A DNA stretch of 64,000 bases, taken from positions 102,950 through 166,949 of the forward strand of contig BDDC01000022.1 of the NCBI GenBank assembly GCA_001662425.1, in the 5' to 3' direction. The notes beneath the pieces are model-generated. The model searched no databases, had not been told where the DNA came from, and saw nothing but the letters and a program-made list of their open reading frames with translations. This document shows positions 47,601-57,989 of this stretch, piece after piece. A program made the position numbers and the translations under genes. Positions within the stretch are counted from its first letter, which is position 1. Each line of letters begins with the position of its first letter. The DNA is from Chlamydomonas sphaeroides (taxonomy: Eukaryota; Chlorophyta; Chlorophyceae; Chlamydomonadales; Chlamydomonadaceae).

Positions 47601-50600
47601 CGAGCGCGTCGTTGTGGCGCTCGCACAGGATGTCGCGCAGCCAGGGCGGCCCGTGCAGCATGAGCGTGCGGTGCGCCAGGCGCATCAGGTCGCCGCTGGT
47701 GGAGAAGAGCGTGTCGTCCGCCGACAGAGGGTACACGGGCACCTTGAGCCCCACCGGCAGCCCGTCGGAGCCGCCGTCGGCGGCAGCGCCGTCGCCGCCG
47801 CCGCCGTCGGCGTCGTCCGCCGCTGCAGCCGCGATGGCGCCGCCGCTTCGCGGCGGCGCGGCCGCAGCCGCGGCGGCGCGCTTCGAGCCGCCGCCGCCGC
47901 CTCCGGCGGCGGCCAGTAGGGCGGCGGCGGCAGCGGCGGCGGCGGCGGCGGCGGCTCCGCCGCCGCCAGAGGCCGCCAGGCGCTCTAGACGCGAGCGGCC
48001 CATCGCCTCCGCTGGGTCCGGCCCGCCGCGGCGCCGCTGGCTGCCTTCTGCCGCCGCCGCCGCCGTGGCGGCGGCCGCCTTGGCCACCTGCTGCAGCTGC
48101 GGCCGCGGCTCGGGCCGCATGTCCGCTATCGACTCCTCCAGCTGCGCGACCCTCGGGTCGTTCGGCACGCCGTACGTCCGTACCATGCCGCGCATGTAGC
48201 CCAGCAGCTGCGGCGGCGTGACCTATACGGCGGCATCGGTTGGAAGTGTCCGTCGTACAGTTACCAAACCTACCGCCTAGAGCTAGTTCCAGCCTCCAGC
48301 CAGCTCATGTCAGAGCGGTCCGGTCATCCCCATCCCACGCTACCCTTCCCCATTCCCATTCCCATCTCCATCTCCATCCCACACACCACAGACACACACC
48401 TGCTTGCTGTGATCCACCTCGTTGTCGCGCGGCGTAGAGCGGCCGATGTAGCCCTCGAACGTGGCACTCACGGGTGTCGTACCCAGTCCGTACTCGTACC
48501 GATGCGCCATGTCCATGCAGCACAGCTGCAGCGGACCGTACACATGGTCGCGCTCCGCCGGCGGCTCCGCCGCCTCTGGCGGCGCCGACTCCGCCGCCGG
48601 CGCGGCCTCCGGCCGCGCGCCCCAGCCCTGGCCCGGCGGCGGCCGGGCCCACTCGTACGAGCCGAGCGTCCAGGGGAAGGGGCCCGCCAGCGGCGGCTCC
48701 GCCGCCGCGCCGTCGGCGCCGCCCTTTCCTCCGCCGCGCCTGGCCGCCGGCGGCGCCGTCGCGGCGGCGGCGCTGCGCACCGCCGCCGCCGACTGGCGCT
48801 GCGCCGTCAGCAGGTCGTCCAGCAGCATGCCCCCGGGGTCGTCCACGAGGCCGATGGGGCCGGCCAACAACACGGTTCCGCCGCGGCCATTGTGGTCACG
48901 GACCAGCTCCAGCAGCTCCTGGCGCAGAGCCGGCGTCAACGCCAGCAGCTGGCGCTTGCGGATGAAGTACAGGAAATCCTCTTCCACCAGGCCGGCGGCG
49001 GCGGCGCCGTGGTTGGCGGCGGCACCGGGGTTGGCGGCGGCGGCGGCGGCGGTGGAAGCGACGCCGGGCGTGGAAGCGGGGTCCGAGGTGGGCGCGGCTG
49101 GGGCCGTGGTTTGCGGCTTGATGTGCGGCGCGCAGCGGACGAGCGCGCCGCCGTAGCGCGACGGCGTGTCGGAGGCAACGGTGCAGTCAAACCAGTCGCG
49201 GTCGCGCCGCGAGCCGGCGGCGTCGGGCGGCGGCGGCGGCGGCAGGCCCAGCGTCGTGGCGGAGTGGGTGCCTGGCAGCGCGATGCGCGTGTTGTAGAGC
49301 GGCGTCGCGAGCGGCGGGCTCGGCGTGGAAGGAAACAGCGGCGTGCTGGGAGGTGACGCGGCCCGCGGCCCAGGGGCGGCCGCGGCACCGGCTGCCGCCC
49401 GGCTGGCGGCGGCGCCGCTGCCAGCGGAGGCAGCGGGGCGCGCCTTGCCTGCCGCCGCGGCGGCTGGGTCGCTGGAGGGAAGGGTTGCGTCCGTGTCGGT
49501 CGCTGGGGCCGGCGGCTGCGCCGTCGTGGGCGGTAGCGAAGGGCCGTGGCGCTCGCCGCTACTGCGGCCACCGGCAGAGGGCGGCCGCGGCTCCGGCGAT
49601 GCCGCTGCCGCTGGCGCCGCGTCCGTCGCAGGCGGCGGGACCGACGGCGCCGGCGGCTCCATGTCAGCGGCGGCGCCGCCAGCCGCAGCCACGGCCGGTG
49701 GCTCCGCAGGGCTTCCCCGGGCCGTGCTCGCGGCCCCAGCTCCAACCTTGCCACCCTGGGCGCCTTGCTCCGACCTGGCGGCGGCCTCATCGCCTGCTGC
49801 GGACCCGGTTCCGGCTGTGCCGGCCCCGGTCCCGGCGCTGGCGCCGGTCGCTCCCGCGCTCTGCCGCAGCTTCGCCAGCATCCTGAAGGCCTCCTTATTG
49901 AGCCCCATGGCCTCCGCATACTGGCCGATGTCAAAGTCCTCGCCCGTGCCCGACCCCCGCGGCGCGCCGGCGGACCCTTGGGCGCCCGCACCCGAGCCCG
50001 AGCCCGAGCCCGCACCCGAGCCCGAGCCCGCACCCGAGCCTTGCGCGGCCGCGGCCGCGGCGGCCGGCCCCGCCGACGGAGGTTCGGGCAGCGCTGGCGC
50101 TGGGGCCGACAGCGGCGGTGCGGCCGCGGGCTGCGGCAGCGCGGAGAGGTGCAGCGCCGAGGCCGGCGCGCTGGCGGCGAGGGGTCCGTTGCCGCGTAGC
50201 CAGCCGGCGTTAGCCCAAGGGCCCGACACGGCCGTCCATGAGGGCTGCTGCGGCAGCTGATAGGGCTGCTGCTGCTGCTGCTGCTGCTGCGGGGGCTGCT
50301 GAGGATGGGGTTGCTGTTGAGGGCGGGGATGCTGCTGGTGGTACTGCTCCTGGTGTTGGGCCTGGGCGTGTTGCTGCTGCGCCGCAATGCCATTCGCGCC
50401 ATTCGCGCCGTTCGCGCCATTCGCGCCCGCCGCCGCCGCCAGCTGTTGCTGTTGTTGCTGCTGTTGCTGCTGTTGCTGCTGTTGCTGGTGGAGCTGGGGC
50501 CCTGTCGTCGTCGCCGCCGCCGCTGCCATGCTCGGCAGCAGCTGGCCTTGCGTCAGCGCAAGATTGAGCGTGACCTGCGACCCAGAACCCGAGCCGCAGG

Positions 50601-53600
50601 CGGACATGGACGGCGCCGCCAGCAGCGGCGACGCAGCGGGCGTGGCCTTGACCTGCTGGTGATGGTGCTGCTGCTGGTGCTGGGGATGCTGCTGCTGGGG
50701 ATGCTGCTGCTGGGCCAGAGCCTGAGCTTGGCTGAGGCTGTGGCCGTGGCCGCGCCGCAGCAGGTCGAGGGCGTGCGGGGTGACGCTGACGTTGAGTCCG
50801 GAGCCGAGCAGCTGCATGGGCCTGCTAGGCTGCAGCGCCTGCGACGCCTGCAACGCCGGCGATGCGCGGGCGGGCGCGCCGCGCAGCAGCTGCTGCTGCT
50901 GCTGGGCTGCGGCGGCGGCGGCGGCGGCCTGTTGCTGCTGCAGTAGCTGCCAGTGCTGGTGGAGCGCGGGCTGCTGCTGCGAGCCCTGCTGCTGCTGGTG
51001 GTGCTGCGCGAGCAGCTGTTGATGGTGCGCCTGATTGAGCAGCTGCTGCTGCTGCTGCTGCTTCTGCGCAAGCAAGAGCTGCTGCTGAGCGATCAGCTGC
51101 TGCTGCGCCTGCTGCTGCTGCGTCTGCTGCTTTAGGAGCATCTGTTGCGCTTGCACCTGCGCCTGCTGCTGCTGCGCCTGCTGCTGCTGCTGCGCCTGCT
51201 GCTGCTGCTGCGCCTGCTGCTGCTGCGCCTGCTGCTGCTGCTGTTGCTGCTGCTGCGCCTGCTGTTGGAGCAGCAGCTGCTGCTGCTGCTGCTGCTGTTG
51301 CAGCAGCAGCTGTTGCTGCTTCTGCTGGTTCACAAAGGCGGTGTAGTACCAGTTGGAGCTGCTAGACAGCCAGCCACTGGACGCAGCCGGCAACGCCAAC
51401 GCCGGCTCGCCGCCCTGCTGCTGCCCCTGCTGCTGCGCCACCGGCGCCGCCTGAGCGCCCAGCGCCTGCGCCAGCGCCAGCTGGTGCGCCGCACGGGCCG
51501 CGGCCTGCTGCGCCTCCGCGTTCTGCGCAGCCAGCTGCCGCACCCACAGCTCCCGGCTGGGGTGACTGCTGTCGAGCGCCTTGGCCACCGCCTGCGGACC
51601 GCGGCCCTGGCCCGCGCCGCCGGCCGCTGGTCGCGACAGCCCCACCAGCTGGCGGTCCGCCGAGCGCAGCAGTTGCGAGGCGGGCGGCTGCTGCGACGAC
51701 TGCAGCTGCAGCCGCCCTAGCTGCTGGGGCTGCGGTGCGTGCCCCGGCGGCACGGAGCCGGGCTCCCTAGGCTGCGGCCGCACGGGCGGCGCCGTGCGAG
51801 GGCGGGCCGACGGCCCGCCGGCCGCCGCGCCGGGCGGCTGCAGCCGCGCCGCGCCGGCGGCGCCCGCGGGCCTCGCCGGCCGCGGCGCGGTCTGCGGTCG
51901 CGGCTGCTGCCGCGGCTGCGTCTGTGCCAGCGGCCGCGGCGGCGGCGCGTGCGGCGGCGGCGGGCGCTCTGCGGCCTGCGGCGGCGGCCGGGGCACCATG
52001 AGCTGCAGCCGCTGCAGCATCTCAGCGCGCAGGCAGCAGAACAGCATGTAGGCAGAGGCGTCCGGCCGGGAGCCGCCGGCCGCGGCCGCGCCTGCTGCTC
52101 CGGCGCCGGCTGGTGCGCCCCTGTGCCTGTCCCTCAGCGCCACCCAGCAGGCGGGGCACAGCGCCTTGTCGGACTGCAGGTCGGAGCGCAGCTTGAAGAG
52201 GTAGACCGCGGGGTTGGCGCCGCACCTGATGCGGCAGGCGGCAGGGCCCGCCGGCGGCAGGGGCGGGTGCCAGGTCAAACAGATCGGGGCTGCGGCCCCG
52301 CCCTTCACGGGGCATCACTGGTACACGCGGCGTGATGCCGTGGGGCCCCGCCCTGCGCCCGCTTCCATGGCCGCTGCCCCAGAGCCGCCCCAGGGCTCCA
52401 TGTCGCCGGCCCCCGGCCCTAGCAGCCCTCGCAGCCCCCTCCGGCGCCTCACTCGCTGCACCAGTTGCGGCCCCGCAGCGGCAGCGCCGTCAGCTCCTCC
52501 AGCCCGTCCTCCTCCTCGCCGCTGCGCACCACGGGAGCCTCGTTGCCGTACTCGGCGCCCTCCAGCTCCTAGGGGCCCCGAGCGTCAAGGCACGTCACAC
52601 ACATACAGCGATTGGGCGGTGGCGGCAAAGGACGGCGGCGCCGCCGCAGCGCCGCCAGCGCACCCTCACAGATTGGGCAGCAAGCCCGCTCCTCCAGGCC
52701 CTCGTGAAAGGGAAAGGCATTGTGCTTGCCGCAGGGAGAGGGGGCCAGCCGACCGGCTCTCGTTCGAGCCCTCTCGCCTAAACCTTTCAATGCCCCTGCC
52801 CCGCAGCTTATCTTATCGCAAACGTGCCGGCACTTATGTGCTTCCCCTCTTTCAACCCCCCCCGTCCCCAGAGAGCCGCTGCCAGGATCCGAGCCCGGGA
52901 CCCACACCTCCACACCCCGGCACCGCGGCACGCTGCCGTGGTGAGGGTGAGGTTGGGGTCGGGGTGATGAGGGTGGTGGTGGCCGCCGCCGCACCTGCGC
53001 GCTGATGCCGGGCGGGTACAGCAGCTGCTGCAGCAGCGGTGTCCCAGCGGCAAACAGCTCCTCCGCCTGCCGCCCCGACAGCCGCGGCACGGAAGGCCCG
53101 CCCGGCGGCAGCTCCTCTCCGGCGCAGTCGTGGGCGCAGGCCAGGCAGCAGCCGCGCAGCAGCCAGTCGCGGACCTGCGGGTAGGCGGCCGGGCGAGCAG
53201 GCAGGCACGCAGGGCGGGCCGGGAGGTTTGGGGGCTGCAGGTGTCGCGCAACATGTCGTGCAACATGTCGTGCAAGCGGTGTTCGAAAAAGGGCAAGACA
53301 CGCAGCTCCAGTGGCTGCGAGCGAGCTGCGACGCCGCGGTGCAGTCGCAGGCGCCGTGGCTGGCGCACGGCAGCAAGCACAAAAGGTGGGGTCTGGCAGC
53401 GACAGCGCGGGGCCTAGCGGTGCCGCACGCAGGCGGCGCTGCAGCGCTTGAGGACAGGCGCGCGCCGCGCCCGAGGAGTAGAAAATGCAAGAAGCGGTGC
53501 GATGCCCGCGGTTTGGGGCGCAGTGTGGCGCACCTTGACGGGCAGTCGCAGGTACTGCGCCTCCATCAGCAGCAGCTGTATGTGCTCTTCGCACACATGG

Positions 53601-54250
53601 TGGAATACGCCATTGGCCAGCGGCGGCACGCAGGCGGCCTGGCGCGCGTCGGCGCAGGACGTCTGCGTGACATAGAGCCGTCGCTGCAGCACCGCAGCCT
53701 TGGGCGGCTCGCCGACCACGACGCGGCCGTCGGGGCGCAGGCTAGCGTCGAGAAGCGTGGGGCTGTCATAGTCGTCGCGGCGAGCGCACTCGCAGCAGGG
53801 GAAGACGTCCGCTGCGGCGGAGAGAGGGGTTTCAAGGGAAGTGGTGGGGGTTAGCCGTGTCGCGGCAGCAAAGCACATGGCGCGCGTGGCACGGCTTGAT
53901 ACTATATGCATTGTTGAACTGCTGGACGCGGCCGCGGCCTGTGAACGGGCTGTACCCCAAGGCGCGCTTCTGCAAACGGCGAGCCGGCGCGTCCGAGACG
54001 CCATTCGTGCATTCCCAGGACATCATAGTTTACCCGTAGGCTGTCGAGAGCTCCTCGAGCCGCTCGCGCGAAGCCTGGGCAGCAAGATGTGCTCCAGGCA
54101 CTGCCTACGCTCGAGCAGAGCTCCATTGGCGTCTAAGTCGTTGTTCGCATGTTCTAGGGCACGGTGCGGCTCGTCGTCATCGGTGTCGAGCAAAGTCGGT
54201 GCCGCGAACCGCACCAGGCCCGCCGCGTGCGCCTTGAACGTGCGCGGCAT
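41654..54250 (-). CDS. giant Gln/Ala-rich protein with Cys4 zinc motif and JmjC-like segment
   Basis: Ten minus-strand exons, 54250-54034, 53811-53534, 53174-52995, 52568-52453, 52225-48400, 48222-47585, 47321-47102, 46896-46537, 46247-46047 and 45706-41654, all phase-compatible, give 3362 residues. Residues 73-225 are Cys-rich (FPCCECARRDDYD, GCCLACAHDC). A Cys4 motif at 262-290 is split by an intron (NWCSECG ... LCPACW). Residues about 300-1400 are low complexity, with long polyGln near 600-700. A conserved-looking block follows (EEDFLYFIRKRQLL to DHSKQVTPPQLLGYMRGM). Residues about 1700-1990 resemble the JmjC layout: HVD at 1782-1784 (GSHVDRSQPATLMAF), SVWVVVPGCRLHQLAAAL, then GDLLLPGMAAAHAVMPL and FKVSQDFL, with H1967 as possible third metal ligand. 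The last 1350 residues are Ala/Pro/Glu-rich with basic KKTKKG-type signals. A nuclear chromatin role is inferred; the JmjC assignment is tentative. Confidence 0.72.
45051..45100. repeat. 15-bp coding repeat (PPQAL)
   Basis: The plus-strand unit GGCAACGCCTGTGGC is repeated three times with slight change. It encodes PPQAL repeats in the last exon of the giant minus-strand gene. Confidence 0.8.
47332..47400. repeat. GGCGGT hexanucleotide microsatellite
   Basis: About 11.5 uninterrupted copies, located in intron 6 of the giant minus-strand gene, ending about 10 bp upstream of the splice acceptor of exon 7. Confidence 0.95.
49988..50040. repeat. hexanucleotide coding repeat (Gly-Ser/Gly-Ala)
   Basis: CCCGAG/CCCGCA hexamers encode an alternating GSGSGAGSGSG run in the large exon of the giant gene (minus strand). 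Confidence 0.85.
50389..50427. repeat. 9-bp coding repeat (Asn-Gly-Ala)
   Basis: The unit GCCATTCGC is repeated four times with one change, encoding NGANGANGANGI in the giant gene. It lies next to a polyGln run at about 50433-50490. Confidence 0.85.
51030..51340. repeat. CTG/CAG-rich polyglutamine-coding tract
   Basis: Dense CTG (plus strand; CAG sense) triplets encode long Gln runs broken by Ala, Val and Leu (QQQAQQQQ type) in the large exon of the giant gene. Smaller Gln runs lie at 50262-50290, 50433-50490 and 50880-51000. Confidence 0.92.
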
Positions 54251-54985
54251 GTCGCCTACAGTCGTGTGATCATCGTTGCTGATCGGGGGTGCTCCGTGTT
54301 GGTCCGGACCTGGGTCGGGCCTTGGATGCACTGTACGGCGCACACACGTACGACGGTCCGCTGCGCTGCCCCGCCGGCATTCACAGCGCAGCCAGGTTGC
54401 AGCGGGCACACCAAGAGCCGAAGCAGCTAAGGCTATCGTGTGGCAAAGGCAGTAACGGCCTCGCGGTTGCAAAGCGATGCCCCTCCCCAGGCCGGGGTTC
54501 TCTTACACAGTAGGCGCCAACAGGAGCGTTGGTGCTGTCACGATCACCGCCATTCCAGGAGGCTGTCCTCGGGGCTGAAGGACATCCCGCTACTGTCACA
54601 ACAGCCCGCCACGCCGTACGGCCGCCCGTACTGCCTGTGACACGCCAACCACCACGCACGAGTGACCCCCACCGCGCCCAAGGCAGGCCGCCGCCAGCCC
54701 AGCCCGCAGCTCCAGTCCGCGGCGCCCTGCGCCCCCGCACACCGCCCCGCCCTGGCACCCCAAGCCCGCATGGCCGCCAGCAGCTGCCCAGCCAGCGCGA
54801 GGAGCAGCCCGCCACGCACGCACCCAGGCACGATGCGGCACTTGCAGCGGCCATTGCGCGTCTCCCACCCCCCTCCGGCCACCTCTCGTGAGCAGCCAGG
54901 TCCCGCCCCCTGCACCTACACCCGCGCCGCCACCTGCCCCCGCTCCCCCACACTCCCATCCAGCCCCCCTCCTCCGGCCCCCGCC
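54251..54985. other. spacer between the YchJ-like gene and the giant gene
   Basis: No gene recognised. It holds the upstream region of the giant gene and the 3' end of the YchJ-like gene, with a TTACA at 54503. Confidence 0.5.
54503..54507 (-). terminator. candidate TGTAA poly(A) signal, YchJ-like gene
   Basis: TTACA on the plus strand, 479 bp beyond the stop at 54986. Confidence 0.35.
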
Positions 54986-57439
54986 TCATGCCGCCGCGAG
55001 CTCCTGCCCCTGCCCCTCCTCCACCCCGCCCCGGTACTCCAGCTTGTCGCGGTCCCAGTTGCTGTCCAGCGCCTGCCGGAACTCCCACGCGCCGTCGCCG
55101 CTGAGCACAAACAGCGCCCGCTCGGCGATGGTGCGGGGGATGGGCTTGTCCATCTTGCGCGCCTTGTCGTCCTTTGAGGGGGAGGAAGGAAGGGGGGAGG
55201 GAGGAAGGGGGAAGAGAGAGGGGGGCATGGCTCGGGTTTTAGACACGCACTGACATCAGGGAAGGGGCCTAAGGTGCGTATGCATCTTGTGGGCCGTGTC
55301 GTGTTGTGAGGGCAGGTGTGCAAGGGCCCAGAGAAAGGCGAGAGGCAGTTAGGCAGCCAGCGGAGCGGCAACATGGGAGGAGCTGGTGTGGCGACTTGTT
55401 GGGCCACGGGACAGCACCTGGAGCACGGGGGCCAGGAGGCAGGCCACAAGGGCAGCGCCCTTGCCGCCCTGCTGCCAACCCATTGCCCCGCCGCCTCGCA
55501 CGACCCCCGTGGTGGCGCCTCACCAGCTTTTGGAGGATGTCCACCTGCGGAACGGCGGGTGCGGGTGCGGGGGCGGGGCGACGGAGAGGGGGACGGCAGG
55601 CAGGGAGCACAGGGCACAGCACGTGGTGAGGTGGGGCAGAAAGGCTGGAGCGCCCCGCGCCGCAGCGCACACGGCCGCGCGCGCGGTCGTGGCATCCGTC
55701 CCTATCCGCGGCCATCCCGCCTCTGCACCAAGCCCATCCCTGCCCACACACACCAGGGCGTCGCGCGTCGGGTATATTATCGGGATATTATTATTACCGG
55801 GATTATTATGAACACACCCGGGCGGGCTACGTGATGCCGCGTGTGGGGTTCTGTTCTACTTGACGCTTGAAAACACCCCGCGGCCCCGCCCCTGCGGCGC
55901 ACCTCGAAGTCCACAATGCACTCGTTCGGCCCCTGGCCCGGGCTGCTGCCCAGCACCTTGAGCCGCACGAATTGGTTGCCGTACATGGTCACCTGGGGGG
56001 CAGGGGGAGACGGGAGGGGAGAGGCGCGGGGGAGATGCCTGGGTTTGGAGCAGGAGCGTGCCGCGCCTGGGCCTGTGCCGTTGTCCAGCCGCGCTGCCAG
56101 CCCCTCCGACCATGCCGCCACCCGCAGCCACGCGGCTGCTGGGTCCCTGCCCTGACCGCACCTTGACGTCCTCCTCGAAGGTGGTCCGGACCTGCGTGCA
56201 AGAGGCAGGGGCAGGGGCAGGGTACTGGGGGCTGCTGCCACACGGCCCACAGTGCGGCACGTACGGCCGAGGCCGCATGGCTCACACCCACACGACCAGC
56301 CACGTGCCGCAGTGCAGTCACTACAGCGCTGCCCCCCACGCAGCCCCCAAACTCCGCCGCCCGCGCAGTTCGGCTGCGCACCTTGCCGTCGGCGCTGGCG
56401 CTGCCCTTCGTGTTGGGGTTGTCGGGGTGGGTGGTGCGCACAACGTACTTCCACTCCTTCTGCGCTCACCACAGGCACGGCCACAGGCACAGGCGGTCGT
56501 GAGCGGGGCAGCGCGCATGGAGCCTGCGTCGTGGCCTGCCTTGGTCGCCCGCTGCGAGGGCCCGCATGCCGCACTGGCTAGCAGGGAGCAGCACATCGCA
56601 GGCCCCAGGGTCGCTGGGAGCCTGGCCGGCCTGCGCGAAGAGCCGCGTGGCCCGTCCGCGGTTAAGGCTGCGCCGGTGCTGGCCCCACGGCGGCGATGGC
56701 AGCCGCAGGCCTGGGGGCGGTGCCCCAACACCAGAGCGCCGGCGGGTGCCTGGGCAGGAGGCCGCTGCTGGGCTGCGGGCCGCGGCCACCGCGCCCTTCC
56801 CCGCGGGAGGGCCGCCACTTGCCTTGGCGTACGCGGAGAAGCGGGCCCGCAGCACGGCCTCAGCGGTGGGCGCCTGGATGGTGAGGCTCTTGTGGAAGCG
56901 GCCGCAGCAGGCCTGGGGGCGAGGGAGGGGTTGGGTGCGGGGGTGTGGCGGGCGGTGCGCGCGGTCACGGGCGTGGGCAGGGCCGTAGGCAAGGGCGGCG
57001 ATCAGTGGCTGGCTGCTGCTACCGCCAATAAAGCTGCCGCGAGAGGGGTGGGCATGTTGCCGCGGCCGCCAATACTGTCGCCTTTAAAGGCCTTCAACCG
57101 TGGCCAGGAGATTCGCGCGTATGGACACGACACGTACCCTGCCGCATCCTGATGCTTTCGCACACTCCCCCGCCGTCCTCACCGCCTCCTATGCGGAGTC
57201 GTTGCCCCCCTCCTTATCCATCCCGCTCCTTCAGCTTTCATGCACGTGCCGGCCGCTTAACCACGCAACAAGCCCACCTGGTAGTCGGCACCGCTGCCGC
57301 ATGGGCACGACTTGCTCTCCTTCTTCGCACCGAAGCCGAAGCCACCAGCACGGATTACGACTTGTAGTCTAGCAGCTGAAGAGCGGCTGCCGACAGTGGC
57401 TCGTTGCGAGGGCGCCGGCGCGCGCCGAGCGAGCTGCAT
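54986..57439 (-). CDS. YchJ-like SEC-C motif protein, probably chloroplast-targeted
   Basis: Seven minus-strand exons, 57439-57278, 56912-56823, 56459-56382, 56191-56162, 55992-55903, 55544-55524 and 55171-54986, give 218 residues. Residues 1-35 are Arg/Ser/Ala-rich with no acidic residue, like a chloroplast transit peptide. A SEC-C zinc motif follows, split by intron 1: SCPCGSGADYQ (C45, C47) and ACCGRFHKS (C56, C57). Next is the YchJ-type sequence APTAEAVLRARFSAYAK, then KEWKYVVRTTHPDNPN, and an NTF2-like part (VTMYGNQFVRLKVLGSSPGQ, NECIVDFE, LFVLSGDGAWEFRQALDSNW). Exon 6 is a 21-nt micro-exon (VDILQKL) and exon 4 is 30 nt. Intron 2 has a GC donor (AAG|GCAAGT). The bacterial homologue YchJ has no settled function; zinc binding is the only safe inference. 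Confidence 0.85.
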
Positions 57440-57989
57440 TGCGCCCGACGTCGACGAAAGCCTACGCGATCGCTGCTATCAAGTACGACGATACGCACGC
57501 AAGCGACCCAATTCAGTCGTCTTGGCGTCACGAACTGTGCTTGCAACTCGCGAGAACGCTATGCTTCGACTCCTGGGTTCGTGCCTTGAGGGATTTGCAA
57601 AGGGCCCGCTGTCGCCAGTTTAGAAAGGCTGCACAAGGGCTGCAGCGAGGGGCAGGGTTTGTGGCGGGCACGAACATGCCACACCCGGCCCCCACGCGCC
57701 GCCCGCACCAAACACACACTTTCAAGCTCGACGCGATCCCAACGTTCCTCAGCCCTGCTCCGGTCACTGGCATCAGACGCACTGTCCATGCTTCGCACTC
57801 TTTGTGTCCCTCTGATCCGTCCATGCGCAGCCCATCGGCCCCCAGCATCACGCGGGAAGACGGCCCCCGCTCTCCCCTGGCCCCCAACACCACACGGCAC
57901 CACACAGCTGAAACGAGCCACAGCCAGCAGCTGTAAGCTGGAGCCAGGCCTCCTGACCGGCCACGTATCAACCTGTCCGCAGCCCCTCC
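57440..57989. other. spacer between the YchJ-like gene and the ABM-domain gene
   Basis: No gene recognised. It includes the promoter of the YchJ-like gene. No clear TATA box. Confidence 0.5.

Noticed and set aside
42616..51720. Many long plus-strand open frames (for example 43221-43994, 44248-45381, 46886-48199, 49325-50260)
   Set aside because: They lie opposite the exons of the giant minus-strand gene and consist of Pro/Arg/Ala or Leu runs that mirror its Gln/Ala-rich codons. GC-rich low-complexity DNA gives open frames on every strand.
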